Origin: a virus
Direction: 5' to 3' (one strand)
IMG/VR virus record: IMGVR_UViG_3300031344_000200
Location: 1 to 52,608 of that record
DNA: 52,608 nt
Shown here: positions 22,438 through 29,199 of the stretch, in pieces
Layout: each line of letters starts with the position of its first letter
Numbering within the stretch: the first letter of the stretch is position 1
Translations under genes and position numbers: made by a program
Notes under the pieces: model-generated
What the model was told of the DNA's origin: nothing
What the model saw: only the letters and a program-made list of their open reading frames with translations
The model's database searches: none

Positions 22438-22466
22438 ACTGTAAGCCAGAAGTCAGTGCGCTTGCA
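22438..22466 (-). promoter_or_regulatory. Leaderless-type promoter
   Basis: -35 TGCAAG, 17-nt spacer, -10 TACAGT, TAGATC, ATG 22431. Confidence 0.85.
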
Positions 22467-22475
22467 CTCCCCGTC

Positions 22476-22498
22476 GAATTATACTCGGGGTGTAATTC
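22476..22498 (-). promoter_or_regulatory. 23-bp palindromic operator-like site, copy 2
   Basis: On the minus strand it reads GAATTACAC...GTATAATTC, 9 nt upstream of the -35 of the lipoprotein promoter. Confidence 0.8.
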
Positions 22499-22560
22499 AC
22501 GTCCTGAAGTCCGTGAGGACTGAAGCAATTTCGTCCCTTCATGACAATCACCAGCCCAAC

Positions 22561-22611
22561 GTCCCGAAGGGACTTGGGTGCACCGGGTGCGTGACGTGCT
22601 GGGCACGTCAC
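22561..22611 (-). terminator. Two hairpins at the end of gene 22608-23060
   Basis: 22591-22611 has 9-bp arms GTGACGTGC/GCACGTCAC and overlaps the stop codon. 22561-22573 has arms GTCCC/GGGAC. Neither has a T-run, so termination is only a guess. Confidence 0.4.
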
Positions 22612-23060
22612 CAGCCCAGTGTCTTGCCACAGTTGCCATCGAAACAACCTGACGCCGCCAGGCCCGCCAGGGTGCCGCCGACGAGGACGGTGGCGGCGAC
22701 GGCGATCCACGGCCACTGCACCGAGGCGACGGTGGTGTGGCGCTTGTGGATGGGCGGTACCGCGGCAGGGGTCGCCGCTTGAGCATAGACGATGGCCTGG
22801 TTACTGTTCGTCGGCGACCACGTTGAAGCAGCAAAGCCGGAAGTGGGGTGTGCAGGCGGTGGGGGCTGTGCCCCCACCTGATACTCGAAGACGGGCCCAA
22901 CCAGGGTGCCGCCGCAAGCAGAGACCTGGAGAAGGGTGAGCAACAGGATCAGGGTGCGCGGTGAGGGCCAGTGTCGGGAACCGACATGACCCAAAAGGGT
23001 CACCCAGTTCCTGGGCCCGACACTCACTTCAATGGCCATGCCGGCATCAAGGCACGGCAT
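22608..23060 (-). CDS. Lipoprotein-like membrane protein
   Basis: 150 aa from ATG 23060 (TGATG overlap). A long N-region of about 33 residues precedes a lipoprotein-like signal (LILLLTLLQVSACGG). A linker is followed by a second membrane helix (WIAVAATVLVGGTLAGLAA) and a short Cys-containing end (CFDGNCGKTLGW). The unusually long N-region contains a branched hairpin element (22970-23024), so the true start is uncertain. Confidence 0.6.
   Translation of the reverse strand: MPCLDAGMAIEVSVGPRNWVTLLGHVGSRHWPSPRTLILLLTLLQVSACGGTLVGPVFEYQVGAQPPPPAHPTSGFAASTWSPTNSNQAIVYAQAATPAAVPPIHKRHTTVASVQWPWIAVAATVLVGGTLAGLAASGCFDGNCGKTLGW
22859..22877. repeat. 19-bp hairpin, GTGGGGG arms
   Basis: Loop CTGTG; in frame in gene 22608-23060 (encodes VGAQPPP). 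Confidence 0.8.
22970..23024. repeat. 55-nt branched inverted-repeat element
   Basis: Outer 9-bp arms AGTGTCGGG/CCCGACACT enclose two inner hairpins, TGACCC-AAAA-GGGTCA and CCCAG-TTC-CTGGG. An alternative small hairpin TGTCGG-GAA-CCGACA competes with the outer stem. It falls in the 5' part of gene 22608-23060. Confidence 0.65.
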
Positions 23061-23398
23061 CAATAGTTCCACATGCGCCAAGTTTTGTCGTCGGGGTACC
23101 ACAGGTACAGGGCATCGATCGACGGTTGGTAGGCCATCAGGGCCTTGTCGCCGCTGACCGAGGGCCCGTCGGCGTCGGTGATCTCCTGATCGGGATCGCG
23201 TTCGGCGAGGTCTTCTTCGTCGTCGTCGGTCGTCGCGCCGCTGGGCCCGATGTTGGGGATGACAGTGGAAGCGAACTCCGTCGGCGCGTCACCGAGAAAG
23301 TCCTGCCTGGCCGCGGCCAGCGAAGGTGAATTCTTCAGCTGGCCCACGGCCAACTTGTCTTGCGGCGGGACGGTGGCCCAAAATGCTGTCATGTCCAT
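23060..23398 (-). CDS. Hypothetical acidic protein
   Basis: 112 aa. N-terminal helix (FWATVPPQDKLAVGQLKNSP), an acidic middle (TTDDDEEDLAERDPDQ), and a tryptophan-rich end (LYLWYPDDKTWRMWNY). No signal peptide. Unknown function; translationally coupled to the next gene. Confidence 0.7.
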   Translation of the reverse strand: MDMTAFWATVPPQDKLAVGQLKNSPSLAAARQDFLGDAPTEFASTVIPNIGPSGATTDDDEEDLAERDPDQEITDADGPSVSGDKALMAYQPSIDALYLWYPDDKTWRMWNY

Positions 23399-23716
23399 GG
23401 TGGTAAGTATGCCTCACTTTGCTTCACGGGATTTTCGTGTGGGCGCGGTGAATGTGGTGAAGTGGGAGCTTCACTCCCACCTGCTCTCGCGCTACATCAT
23501 ACATCACAAAGCCACACAGATGCACACAGATGGGCTGATTAGGCGCGGGAATTGCACGTGATTTGTGCGATGAGGTCAAGCTCGAGCCTCCCCCAGAAAG
23601 GCCCCACAAAGGTTGCCTGCCCCTCCAGGGCCATGGGGTGGGGCCATGGGGTCTCGACGGGGCCCCGCCGTGGCTCTGCGGTGGGCCCTCAACCGGCCGC
23701 CCGCTCAGGGGGTCGC
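23399..23716. other. Intergenic gap with hairpins and GC-rich tract
   Basis: About 320 nt without a convincing gene. It contains one 19-bp hairpin and a CCACACAGATGCACACAG stretch. It also holds a very GC-rich tract at 23630-23710 with repeated GGGGCC blocks that may form strong RNA structure. A minus frame of 98 codons starts with a GTGA overlap at 23720 but looks like chance coding (Pro/Arg/Ser-rich). Confidence 0.5.
23462..23480. repeat. 19-bp hairpin, GTGGGAG arms
   Basis: Loop CTTCA; lies in the gap 23399-23716. Confidence 0.8.
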
Positions 23717-23992
23717 TCACCCGTGGTGCCGCGGGTCGTGCTGCAGCATGTCCATCCCCCGCTCGTCGGCCGCCGGCTCCACCGAGCCCGTCTCACAGCA
23801 CGCGGCATCGACGAAGGCGACCCTGACCCGTGCCGTCACCTCGAGGGGTTGATGGCAGTGCCCGCAGTAGGCGTCGACGGTGTCGCCGTCGCAGTAGCTG
23901 GCCGACACCCGCGCCCAGACGTGGCCCTGCACTCCGCAGCTCGGGCACTGCAGCTCCAGTTGGCGCGCCGGGAAGGGTGGTTGCCAGTGCAT
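23717..23992 (-). CDS. Zinc-ribbon protein
   Basis: 91 aa. ELQCPSCGVQGHVWARV and DAYCGHCHQPLEVT form two CxxC knuckles of one zinc ribbon. The C-terminal part is acidic with a CC pair. Possibly a nucleic-acid or protein adaptor. Start ATG 23992. Confidence 0.7.
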   Translation of the reverse strand: MHWQPPFPARQLELQCPSCGVQGHVWARVSASYCDGDTVDAYCGHCHQPLEVTARVRVAFVDAACCETGSVEPAADERGMDMLQHDPRHHG

Positions 23993-24019
23993 GCTGTATT
24001 TATGGTCTCGGCGCGTTAT

Positions 24020-24226
24020 CTATCCCTGCTGTGCCTTCTGCTGCGCCAACTTCACTGCCAGCTTCACCTTGACGTGGTTGTTCTTGTGGGCGGCCAGTTG
24101 AGCGTGCTGCTCGTCGGTCAGCGTGTCCCACTGCTGGCTGATCAGTCTTTCTGCTCGCGCCCTCGTCAGCCCCTGCTGCGAGGCCTTGATCTTGAAGCTG
24201 TTGAGCTGTCTCGCCTTTTTATTCAC
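24020..24226 (-). CDS. Small basic helical protein
   Basis: 68 aa from GTG 24226 (start uncertain; no ATG is available and the ribosome site is weak). LNSFKIKASQQGLTRARAER then a helix and a Lys/Gln-rich tail (KVKLAVKLAQQKAQQG). Unknown function, possibly nucleic-acid binding. Confidence 0.55.
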   Translation of the reverse strand: MNKKARQLNSFKIKASQQGLTRARAERLISQQWDTLTDEQHAQLAAHKNNHVKVKLAVKLAQQKAQQG

Positions 24227-24281
24227 CGCGCACCGTGACTTTCTGGATCTGTGATCCGAAGAATGTTCAACTTTGGGAGGC

Positions 24282-24581
24282 CTATTTGGGATCGATGCTG
24301 CCGGTGACGCGCTGGGTGAGGGTGACCTGTGGGTCGGTGGCGTCGGACTGCGGTGGGCAAAATGGGCCGGCGCTCTCGTCGAGGCCGAGGGACACCGCAC
24401 CCGGGTGCTCGTCATCGAAGAAGCCGATGGGCACCGCGTCCGCCAGCCTGCCGATGAAGGTGCAGCGGCGCTTGACGGCGTCGACCTCGGGCTCGGTGGG
24501 CTTGTCGGCTCTGTTGTAGTCCTGGCCCTTGCTCAGCAGGTTCGACAGCAGCAGTTGGTGGCAGAATTCTTTCCTGGTCAT
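24282..24581 (-). CDS. Hypothetical protein
   Basis: 99 aa; GAGGAGCAACG precedes the ATG. N-terminal helix (EFCHQLLLSNLLSKGQD), later RCTFIGRLADAVPIGFFDDE. Soluble, unknown function. Follows the secreted protein gene by 16 nt. Confidence 0.7.
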   Translation of the reverse strand: MTRKEFCHQLLLSNLLSKGQDYNRADKPTEPEVDAVKRRCTFIGRLADAVPIGFFDDEHPGAVSLGLDESAGPFCPPQSDATDPQVTLTQRVTGSIDPK

Positions 24582-24597
24582 CCGGCGTTGCTCCTCT

Positions 24598-24831
24598 TCA
24601 CTTCGGTGTGGCTTCGGCGCGGCACAGCTGCCGCAGGTCGTGGTTGTGGATCAGCTCGCACTCGAGGGGGTCGTGGCCCACCACCGCTCGGCAAAAGTGC
24701 CGGTGGTCGGGGTCACTGATGGCCTCACACTGTGTCGTCGAATTGTGGGTGGGAGACGGGTGGGCCTGAGCGGGTGACAGCAAAGTGGTGCCGACGAGTG
24801 CCGGCACCACCCACTGCAACATCACCTTCAC
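24598..24831 (-). CDS. Small secreted cysteine protein
   Basis: 77 aa from GTG 24831 (GTGA overlap with the H1-like gene). Signal peptide MKVMLQWVVPALVGTTLLSP cut near AQA-H. The mature part has repeated C-x7-C spacing (CEAISDPDHRHFC, CELIHNHDLRQLC), so it is probably a tiny periplasmic disulfide protein. Confidence 0.7.
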   Translation of the reverse strand: MKVMLQWVVPALVGTTLLSPAQAHPSPTHNSTTQCEAISDPDHRHFCRAVVGHDPLECELIHNHDLRQLCRAEATPK

Positions 24832-25460
24832 GCCGATGCGGACTGTTCGGTCGCTTCGTCATTCGCGAGGACTGCGTCGCTGGTGAACAGGTAGACGGGT
24901 TTCTTGACGCCGTCGAGCTGCACGTACATGCGGATGCGCTGCGACTTGGTGACGGTGCCCGTGCGGCCCACGTAGCGGGGGTCGCCCGACACGATGGTGA
25001 CAGTCTGGCCCACCGACGGGCGGGTCGCCGCGGCGCGGGACGTCGCCTTGACGCGGTTGAAGTGCTGCAGGTGGCCGGCGAGGATGCCCAGCTCGAGGGC
25101 CGACAGGCTCGCCGTCGCCTCGTTGAAGATGAGGGAAGCGGCGTCGGACAGGGTGCCTAGGCGCTCGGCGGCCTTCTCGACCTTCTTCATGTGGGCCGTC
25201 GCCTTGGGCGCTGCGGCCGCTTTCTTTGCCTGGCGCGCTGCACGTTTGGCGGCGGCGGTGGCTGCCTTCGCTGCCTTGAGGGCGAGCTTGGCCTCGTCGG
25301 TGGCCTTGGGAGCGCGGGGTGCCCGGGGCGCCTTCGCGGCCTTGGGGGTGCCGTCGGCAGAGATGACCTTCTCACCGCGCGCGGCCTTGCGTGCCTTGGC
25401 AGCGTTGATGGCCTTGTCGATCTCGGACGTGCTGGTCGGGTCGTTCTGCGTGTCTGACAT
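24828..25460 (-). CDS. Histone H1-like protein with C-terminal KOW-like domain
   Basis: 210 aa from ATG 25460. Residues about 25-115 are Lys/Ala/Pro-rich with H1-type repeats (KAAKAPRAPRAPKA, AAKRAARQAKKAAAA). A helical segment follows. The C-terminal 60 residues have a KOW-type strand-turn pattern (VGQTVTIVSGDPRYVGRTGT...MYVQLDGVKKPVYLF). The N-part should bind DNA nonspecifically. The combination suggests a nucleoid-associated or transcription-linked protein. Confidence 0.75.
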   Translation of the reverse strand: MSDTQNDPTSTSEIDKAINAAKARKAARGEKVISADGTPKAAKAPRAPRAPKATDEAKLALKAAKAATAAAKRAARQAKKAAAAPKATAHMKKVEKAAERLGTLSDAASLIFNEATASLSALELGILAGHLQHFNRVKATSRAAATRPSVGQTVTIVSGDPRYVGRTGTVTKSQRIRMYVQLDGVKKPVYLFTSDAVLANDEATEQSASA

Positions 25461-25501
25461 GGGATGTTCCTTTTCCTGTGTTCCTGTTGGAGGGAGTTCT
25501 G

Positions 25502-25520
25502 GTGAGGGGAGCGCCCTCAC
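25502..25520. repeat. 19-bp hairpin, GTGAGGG arms
   Basis: Loop GAGCG; lies in the mRNA leader of the H1-like gene, about 40 nt before its ATG. Confidence 0.8.
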
Positions 25521-25552
25521 TGTGTGGACTGCTTCATCCACCATCAAGTACC

Positions 25553-25581
25553 ATTCTACCACGTACGGTGAGGAGTTTACA
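25553..25581 (-). promoter_or_regulatory. Promoter of the H1-like gene, long leader
   Basis: -35 TGTAAA, 17-nt spacer, -10 TAGAAT. The leader to ATG 25460 is about 85 nt and holds a hairpin. Confidence 0.75.
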
Positions 25582-25822
25582 CCGTTGAGGCGCGGAAGTC
25601 ACGTCGTCGGCGAATGTCGTAGACCACACCGGTCAGCTCGGCAGCGACCCGAGCGTCTGACTTGTAGTGGTAACCCTGCGCCTGGTAGATGTTGGTGGTG
25701 ACCCGGGTGTCGACGTTCACGTTGGTCAAGTAGACATTGGGTAGCTTGGTGATCACCGAGGGCGCCGGCTGCAAGTTGATGCAGATGATCCACTCCATCT
25801 CGAAGCTGCTGTTGGGGTCCAT
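25577..25822 (-). CDS. Hypothetical small protein
   Basis: 81 aa: beta-rich start (EWIICINLQPAPSVITKLP), then a helix with basic end (YDIRRRRDFRAS). Leaderless initiation is predicted. Its 3' end overlaps the -35 of the next gene. Unknown function. Confidence 0.75.
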   Translation of the reverse strand: MDPNSSFEMEWIICINLQPAPSVITKLPNVYLTNVNVDTRVTTNIYQAQGYHYKSDARVAAELTGVVYDIRRRRDFRASTV

Positions 25823-25828
25823 GATCTA

Positions 25829-25857
25829 ACTGTACCACGGTTTACTTGAGACTTGCA
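25829..25857 (-). promoter_or_regulatory. Leaderless-type promoter
   Basis: -35 TGCAAG, 17-nt spacer, -10 TACAGT, TAGATC, ATG 25822. Diverges from the plus-strand promoter at 25908. Confidence 0.85.
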
Positions 25858-25876
25858 CTACTCACGTTGTCTGCCA

Positions 25877-25899
25877 GAATTACACTCCGGGTATAATTC
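25877..25899 (+). promoter_or_regulatory. 23-bp palindromic operator-like site, copy 3
   Basis: GAATTACAC...GTATAATTC, 8 nt upstream of the -35 at 25908, between divergent promoters. Confidence 0.8.
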
Positions 25900-25907
25900 A
25901 TGGACAG

Positions 25908-25936
25908 TGCAAGAGACCACCCGTTCCTGGTAGGAT
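25908..25936 (+). promoter_or_regulatory. Leaderless-type promoter
   Basis: -35 TGCAAG, 17-nt spacer, -10 TAGGAT, TAGATC, ATG 25943. Confidence 0.85.
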
Positions 25937-25942
25937 TAGATC

Positions 25943-26125
25943 ATGGACCCCACTTTCTGCCCCGGTGACCACCTCTGGCACACCCGGCTCATCAACAACA
26001 TTCCCACCGAGCCCCTCATCGAGCTCGAGTGCTGCTGGTACTGCGACGGCCAGTGGGTCCACACCGTCACCCTCGACAGCGACGGCAACCTCATCGCCCA
26101 GTCACACGTCATCGAGGTGCCGTAG
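25943..26125 (+). CDS. Small Trp/Cys-rich protein
   Basis: 60 aa: MDPTFCPGDHLWHTR, then ELECCWYCDGQWVHTVTLD. CPGDHLW recalls the N-terminal motif of the LGW family, and the second half is beta-like, so it may be a distant member. First plus-strand gene; its promoter carries the palindrome. Confidence 0.75.
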   Translation: MDPTFCPGDHLWHTRLINNIPTEPLIELECCWYCDGQWVHTVTLDSDGNLIAQSHVIEVP

Positions 26126-26403
26126 GGGTCACCCCGTAAGGTCGCATAAACCCCTGCACGCCCGGGCGCCACGTGCGACCCGATACGCGATCTTTCGGGT
26201 GCACGCAGGCGGACGACACGCGTCGTTGTAGCGACCTGCGATGCGAGCACACACGCTCGACGACACCCCTGCTCGCGAGCGAGCGCTCGAGTGAAGTGCG
26301 CCCAAACCCACGAGTTGTTGTCGGGCGCACGACGACACGACACGTGCTCGCGAGAGCAATTGAACATCTTCAGATCACCACAACGCCCGGAGCAGAGACC
26401 ACC
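26126..26403. other. Structured non-coding stretch
   Basis: 278 nt without a gene. GC-rich with many short inverted repeats (for example GCTCGCGAGCGAGC) and the motif GCGACCTGCGA at 26229, which recurs at 27189. Could be a long leader or a cis-acting replication or packaging site. Confidence 0.5.
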
Positions 26404-26679
26404 ATGAAGAACGCACAAGACCACATCCCCATCACCGTCGTCACCGCGAAGCTCCACTGGGTCGCCAACGACGCGGTGACCAAGGCACTGCAGGCCGCCC
26501 TGCAGCGGAAGCCCACCATGGTGGCAGTCGATGGCCAGAGCTACTACTGGGCACAGCGAGCCACCACCATCAGCTTCCACAGCAAGCAGTCGCTGGCCGC
26601 CCGTCGCCACAACACGCTGGGCCGCGTCATGGCAGTGGGCAGCTACCTGGGCATCGACGGCAACTTCTACATCGTGTAA
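26404..26679 (+). CDS. Hypothetical protein
   Basis: 91 aa with GGAGCAG 10 nt before the ATG. ITVVTAKLHWVANDAVTKAL, TMVAVDGQSYYWAQR, and GRVMAVGSYLGIDGNFYIV suggest an alpha/beta domain ending in a beta hairpin. Unknown. It is isolated between two non-coding stretches. Confidence 0.7.
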   Translation: MKNAQDHIPITVVTAKLHWVANDAVTKALQAALQRKPTMVAVDGQSYYWAQRATTISFHSKQSLAARRHNTLGRVMAVGSYLGIDGNFYIV

Positions 26680-27219
26680 GGTGCACCCAATGCCTGGACC
26701 AGCAGCGCCTTGCAACGAAGGACGCGATGCGCGAGCAACGTGCGAGACAATCCCACCCGCATGAGCGGAGGTGCAGTTGGGTCGGCTATTTGCAGCAGCC
26801 AGACTGAGCACGTGGGCGGCAGATTTGGCGGACGCACCGTGTGACGCAGAGGGGATGGGTGAAGTCACTTCACTTGGCGACGAGCTCTCTCGCTGCGACC
26901 TCGCAGATCGACAGCGAATATATTCGTTACGAATGCTCTCGCAATGCTCAGCCGTCACGCGGTTCACCTCCACGCTTCATGGTGCCCCTTTCACCCCTTC
27001 ACGCAGCCTCCAGCGCCCGTCAAACCGTGGACACCGTAGCCTATCACCATACGTGCCTACCACACATCAGTGCCCCTCTCGCACCCTCAAATGATCAATC
27101 ATCACATGCACGCGCCTGCGTGTGGTGCGACCACACGCCCGCCCAATCTTAACGCGCGGGTCCAACCCCCACCTGGGTTGGCTCGGCCGCAGCGACCTGC
27201 GAGATGTGTTGCTAGCCCC
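26680..27219. other. 540-nt non-coding stretch before the gene array
   Basis: No reading frame here shows protein-like composition. It contains an AT-rich point with nested inverted repeats (AGCGAATATATTCGTT, ATTCGTTACGAAT) near 26916-26935 and GCGACCTGCGA near 27189. No tRNA was recognised. Confidence 0.5.
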
Positions 27220-27576
27220 ATGATCATCACCCCAGTGTCGATTCCCGACGACGAACGAGTTCATCGCACGACGACCGACATGCCAGTGGGAGCCAAACTC
27301 CCACCGAAGGCGCCTCGGTTCCCGAGGCCAGGTACGTTGGTCTTCACCGATCCGACCCCCGCCTTGCTGTTTGCCTGTTCGCACGTCATTGCCTGGCCCG
27401 ATGGTTGCTCAGTCACGGCGAACGATGACGCACTTAGTGCACTCGAAGTGGGTGACACCTGCCTGTTGTTGGCAGTGAGTCCCTTTCCCGGCGCGAGCAC
27501 GTCCTATGCCCGTGTCTTTGTCTCACGTTTGCAGCGAATCTGTTGGGTTCGCCTCGATTCTTTGGGGGAGGTCTAG
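27220..27576 (+). CDS. LGW-family protein, first of array
   Basis: 118 aa from ATG 27220, with an extra N-terminus of about 35 residues before RPGTLVF. DTCLLLAV is the middle strand and YARVFVSRLQRICWV the C-terminal signature, with CW in place of GW. The 19-bp hairpin at 27286 lies in frame and encodes PVGAKLP. Confidence 0.75.
   Translation: MIITPVSIPDDERVHRTTTDMPVGAKLPPKAPRFPRPGTLVFTDPTPALLFACSHVIAWPDGCSVTANDDALSALEVGDTCLLLAVSPFPGASTSYARVFVSRLQRICWVRLDSLGEV
27286..27304. repeat. 19-bp hairpin, GTGGGAG arms
   Basis: Loop CCAAA; in frame in the first array gene. The easternmost copy and the only one on a plus-strand gene. Confidence 0.8.
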
Positions 27577-27838
27577 ATGCAGATGATGCCCCCGGTCCAG
27601 ACCCTGTTCTTCACCGCGCAGCCCGGCCTCCTGTGGCGTCGCATGCACCCCGAGGGCCCGGGCTGTGGGATCTCCACACCGATGACTTGTGGGCCGGCGA
27701 CGCCTGTCTGCTGTTGTCTACATTCAACCGGGGGTCACCCCCGACCAGCGCAACGTCGCCTATGTCTGCGTCCTTGCCTCCCGCCTCATGAAGGTCGGCT
27801 GGGTTCGGCACGACATTCTGTCATGGTCATCACGGTGA
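27577..27838 (+). pseudogene. LGW-family gene with two frameshifts
   Basis: The family motifs are spread over three frames: PVQTLFF and GLLW in the ATG 27577 frame, DLWAGDACLLLS in the second, and VCVLASRLMKVGWV in the third, ending at TGA 27836. Both shifts are the same direction (one missing base each), in GGGCCCGGGC near 27650-27662 and CGGGGGTCACCCCC near 27730. Either a decayed gene or homopolymer sequencing errors. Confidence 0.75.
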
Positions 27839-28077
27839 TGCAACCCTCCTCCTCCTCCTCACCGCCGGGCACCCTCAAGAGGGTTTGCAGCGTGAACCTG
27901 TTGTGGCTCGGTGCGCGGCCTGGCGCGGGCTACGGCATTGACACCGAGGTCCTGCGGGTGGACGATGTCTGCCTGGTGCTGTCGGTCGGCCGTGACGTCG
28001 ATGATGCCTATGTCTTTGTCTCGCGCTTGCACCGGTGCGGTTGGGTCAAGTTGCGGTACCTGTGTGACATCACCTGA
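27838..28077 (+). CDS. LGW-family protein
   Basis: 79 aa, TGATG-coupled to the broken copy. Ser-rich start, then PPGTLKRV, LLWLG, DDVCLVLSV and YVFVSRLHRCGWVKL. Best intact example near the array start. Confidence 0.8.
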   Translation: MQPSSSSSPPGTLKRVCSVNLLWLGARPGAGYGIDTEVLRVDDVCLVLSVGRDVDDAYVFVSRLHRCGWVKLRYLCDIT

Positions 28078-28078
28078 G

Positions 28079-28107
28079 TGCATACTGTGCCAATACTGGC
28101 TTACCAT
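28079..28107 (+). promoter_or_regulatory. Promoter-like site inside the array
   Basis: -35 TGCATA, 17-nt spacer, -10 TACCAT, 8 nt to ATG 28116. Confidence 0.5.
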
Positions 28108-28115
28108 TGACCATC

Positions 28116-28313
28116 ATGGCCACCTCCTCCCCTTCTTTCGAAACCAATGAACTGCTGACCACCGACGACAGGGGCACCATCGTGTCCTTCGACTGTGCCA
28201 GTGCCGAGCGCTATGCCTTTTTGCCCGGGCACATCTCGCGGGGCACTCAGGTGCTGGCCAAGGTCGCCTATCATCCCGATGCCCAGCGTGCCTTTTATCG
28301 CAGTCGCAGGTGA
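28116..28313 (+). CDS. Hypothetical small protein within the array
   Basis: 65 aa. RGTIVSFDCASAERYAFLPG and GTQVLAKVAYHPDA are beta-like and loosely recall a cold-shock domain, but the RNP motifs are not clear. An upstream in-frame TTG (28107) lies in the promoter. Not an obvious LGW member. Confidence 0.6.
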   Translation: MATSSPSFETNELLTTDDRGTIVSFDCASAERYAFLPGHISRGTQVLAKVAYHPDAQRAFYRSRR

Positions 28314-28320
28314 GTGCACC

Positions 28321-28566
28321 TTGTCTTCCGTCAAACTTCAACCCGGTCACCTCGTCCCACCCCTCGGTGGCCTGTTGTGGCCACGGGTGCCGTCGCCTGA
28401 TTCAATCACTAGTGCTGACTACGCGAACCTGCGCGCTGCTGGTAACACCGTCGCCCTCGCCGCGGCCCAGGTCGTGAGGAGACTAGACGGGCAGGTATTT
28501 GCCTTCATCGTCACCGGTGAGGGTCAGTTGGGTTGGCTCAACACCTTCCACTTGGAGGTGTTGTGA
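28321..28566 (+). CDS. LGW-family protein
   Basis: 81 aa from TTG 28321. LQPGHLVPP, GLLW, NTVALAAAQ and VFAFIVTGEGQLGWL. The middle strand is alanine-rich, unlike CLVI in neighbours. Confidence 0.7.
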   Translation: MSSVKLQPGHLVPPLGGLLWPRVPSPDSITSADYANLRAAGNTVALAAAQVVRRLDGQVFAFIVTGEGQLGWLNTFHLEVL

Positions 28567-28784
28567 TGTCTGGGTTCGAGCCCGGCACCCTGTTCTTCGC
28601 CAACATCGGTGCTGTGCTGTGGGACACCGATCCCATACTGGCCACAGTCGGCACCAATAAGCGGGGCTACGTTACACTCAACGGTGCGGTGCTCATCGTG
28701 GGCATGGTCGACCGCGACTGTGGTTACGTCTTCGTCCTCGCTGCAGGTTGCTTTGGTTGGCTCAACAAGTGGGTGCTGTCGTGA
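28566..28784 (+). CDS. LGW-family protein
   Basis: 72 aa, TGATG overlap. EPGTLFF, AVLW, AVLIVGM, YVFVLAAGCFGWL. Confidence 0.8.
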   Translation: MSGFEPGTLFFANIGAVLWDTDPILATVGTNKRGYVTLNGAVLIVGMVDRDCGYVFVLAAGCFGWLNKWVLS

Positions 28785-28990
28785 TCTTCCTCGTCAATCA
28801 GACCGCCTTCCTGTGGCCCGAGCTCCCCCGCGCCGCCCATGGGCACGGGCCGATTGAAGTTGTCCACATGGATGACGTCTGCCTGTTGTTGGAGGCCTGG
28901 CCTCCGCGTCGTGAGTACATCCGTGTCTTTGCCTCACGGCACCAGCGAGCGGGTTGGCTCCGGACCAGCGCTGGGAGGGTGGTGCCGTGA
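28781..28990 (+). CDS. LGW-family protein
   Basis: 69 aa from GTG 28781 (GTGA). It lacks the PG motif at the N-terminus but has AFLW, DDVCLLLEA and VFASRHQRAGWL. Closest to 28987 and 27838 by the VF(A/V)SR pattern. Confidence 0.75.
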   Translation: MIFLVNQTAFLWPELPRAAHGHGPIEVVHMDDVCLLLEAWPPRREYIRVFASRHQRAGWLRTSAGRVVP

Positions 28991-29199
28991 TCCGCGTCGT
29001 CGATTGCGATGGATCCGGCCGCCTGTGGGATCGCAACCCTGGAAACTTTCGGGGGCTTGGTGCCCTGAAGGTTGGCGACATGCAGCGTGGCGACGTCTGC
29101 CTGGTATTGGGATTCGACGGTGCCTACGTGCACGTCTTTGTCTCGCGCCTGGAACGCAGTGGTTGGCTCCACACGTTCGGTATGAGGGACGCCACGTGA
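28987..29199 (+). CDS. LGW-family protein
   Basis: 70 aa from GTG 28987 (GTGA). RLWDRN, RGDVCLVLGF, VHVFVSRLERSGWL. No N-terminal PG. Confidence 0.75.
   Translation: MIRVVDCDGSGRLWDRNPGNFRGLGALKVGDMQRGDVCLVLGFDGAYVHVFVSRLERSGWLHTFGMRDAT

Noticed and set aside
23424-23720. Minus frame starting with a GTGA overlap
   Set aside because: The start fits the coupling pattern, but the protein is low-complexity Pro/Ser/Arg and contains a translated non-coding-looking stretch. Kept only as a gap note.
23552-24238. Long plus-strand frame of 228 codons
   Set aside because: It is antisense to the zinc-ribbon gene and others, is Arg/Pro/Leu-rich, and has no promoter or ribosome site. It is typical of the opposite strand of GC-rich genes.
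21279-25520. Hairpins as ordinary rho-independent terminators
   Set aside because: They lack T-runs on either strand, and most lie in frame inside genes.
25936-26973. Minus-strand frame of 345 codons
   Set aside because: It would cover two plus-strand genes that have consensus promoters or ribosome sites, and its composition is not protein-like.
26680-27219. Possible tRNA gene
   Set aside because: A GGGTCCAACCCCC stretch recalls a T-arm, but no matching acceptor, D-arm or anticodon stem is found.
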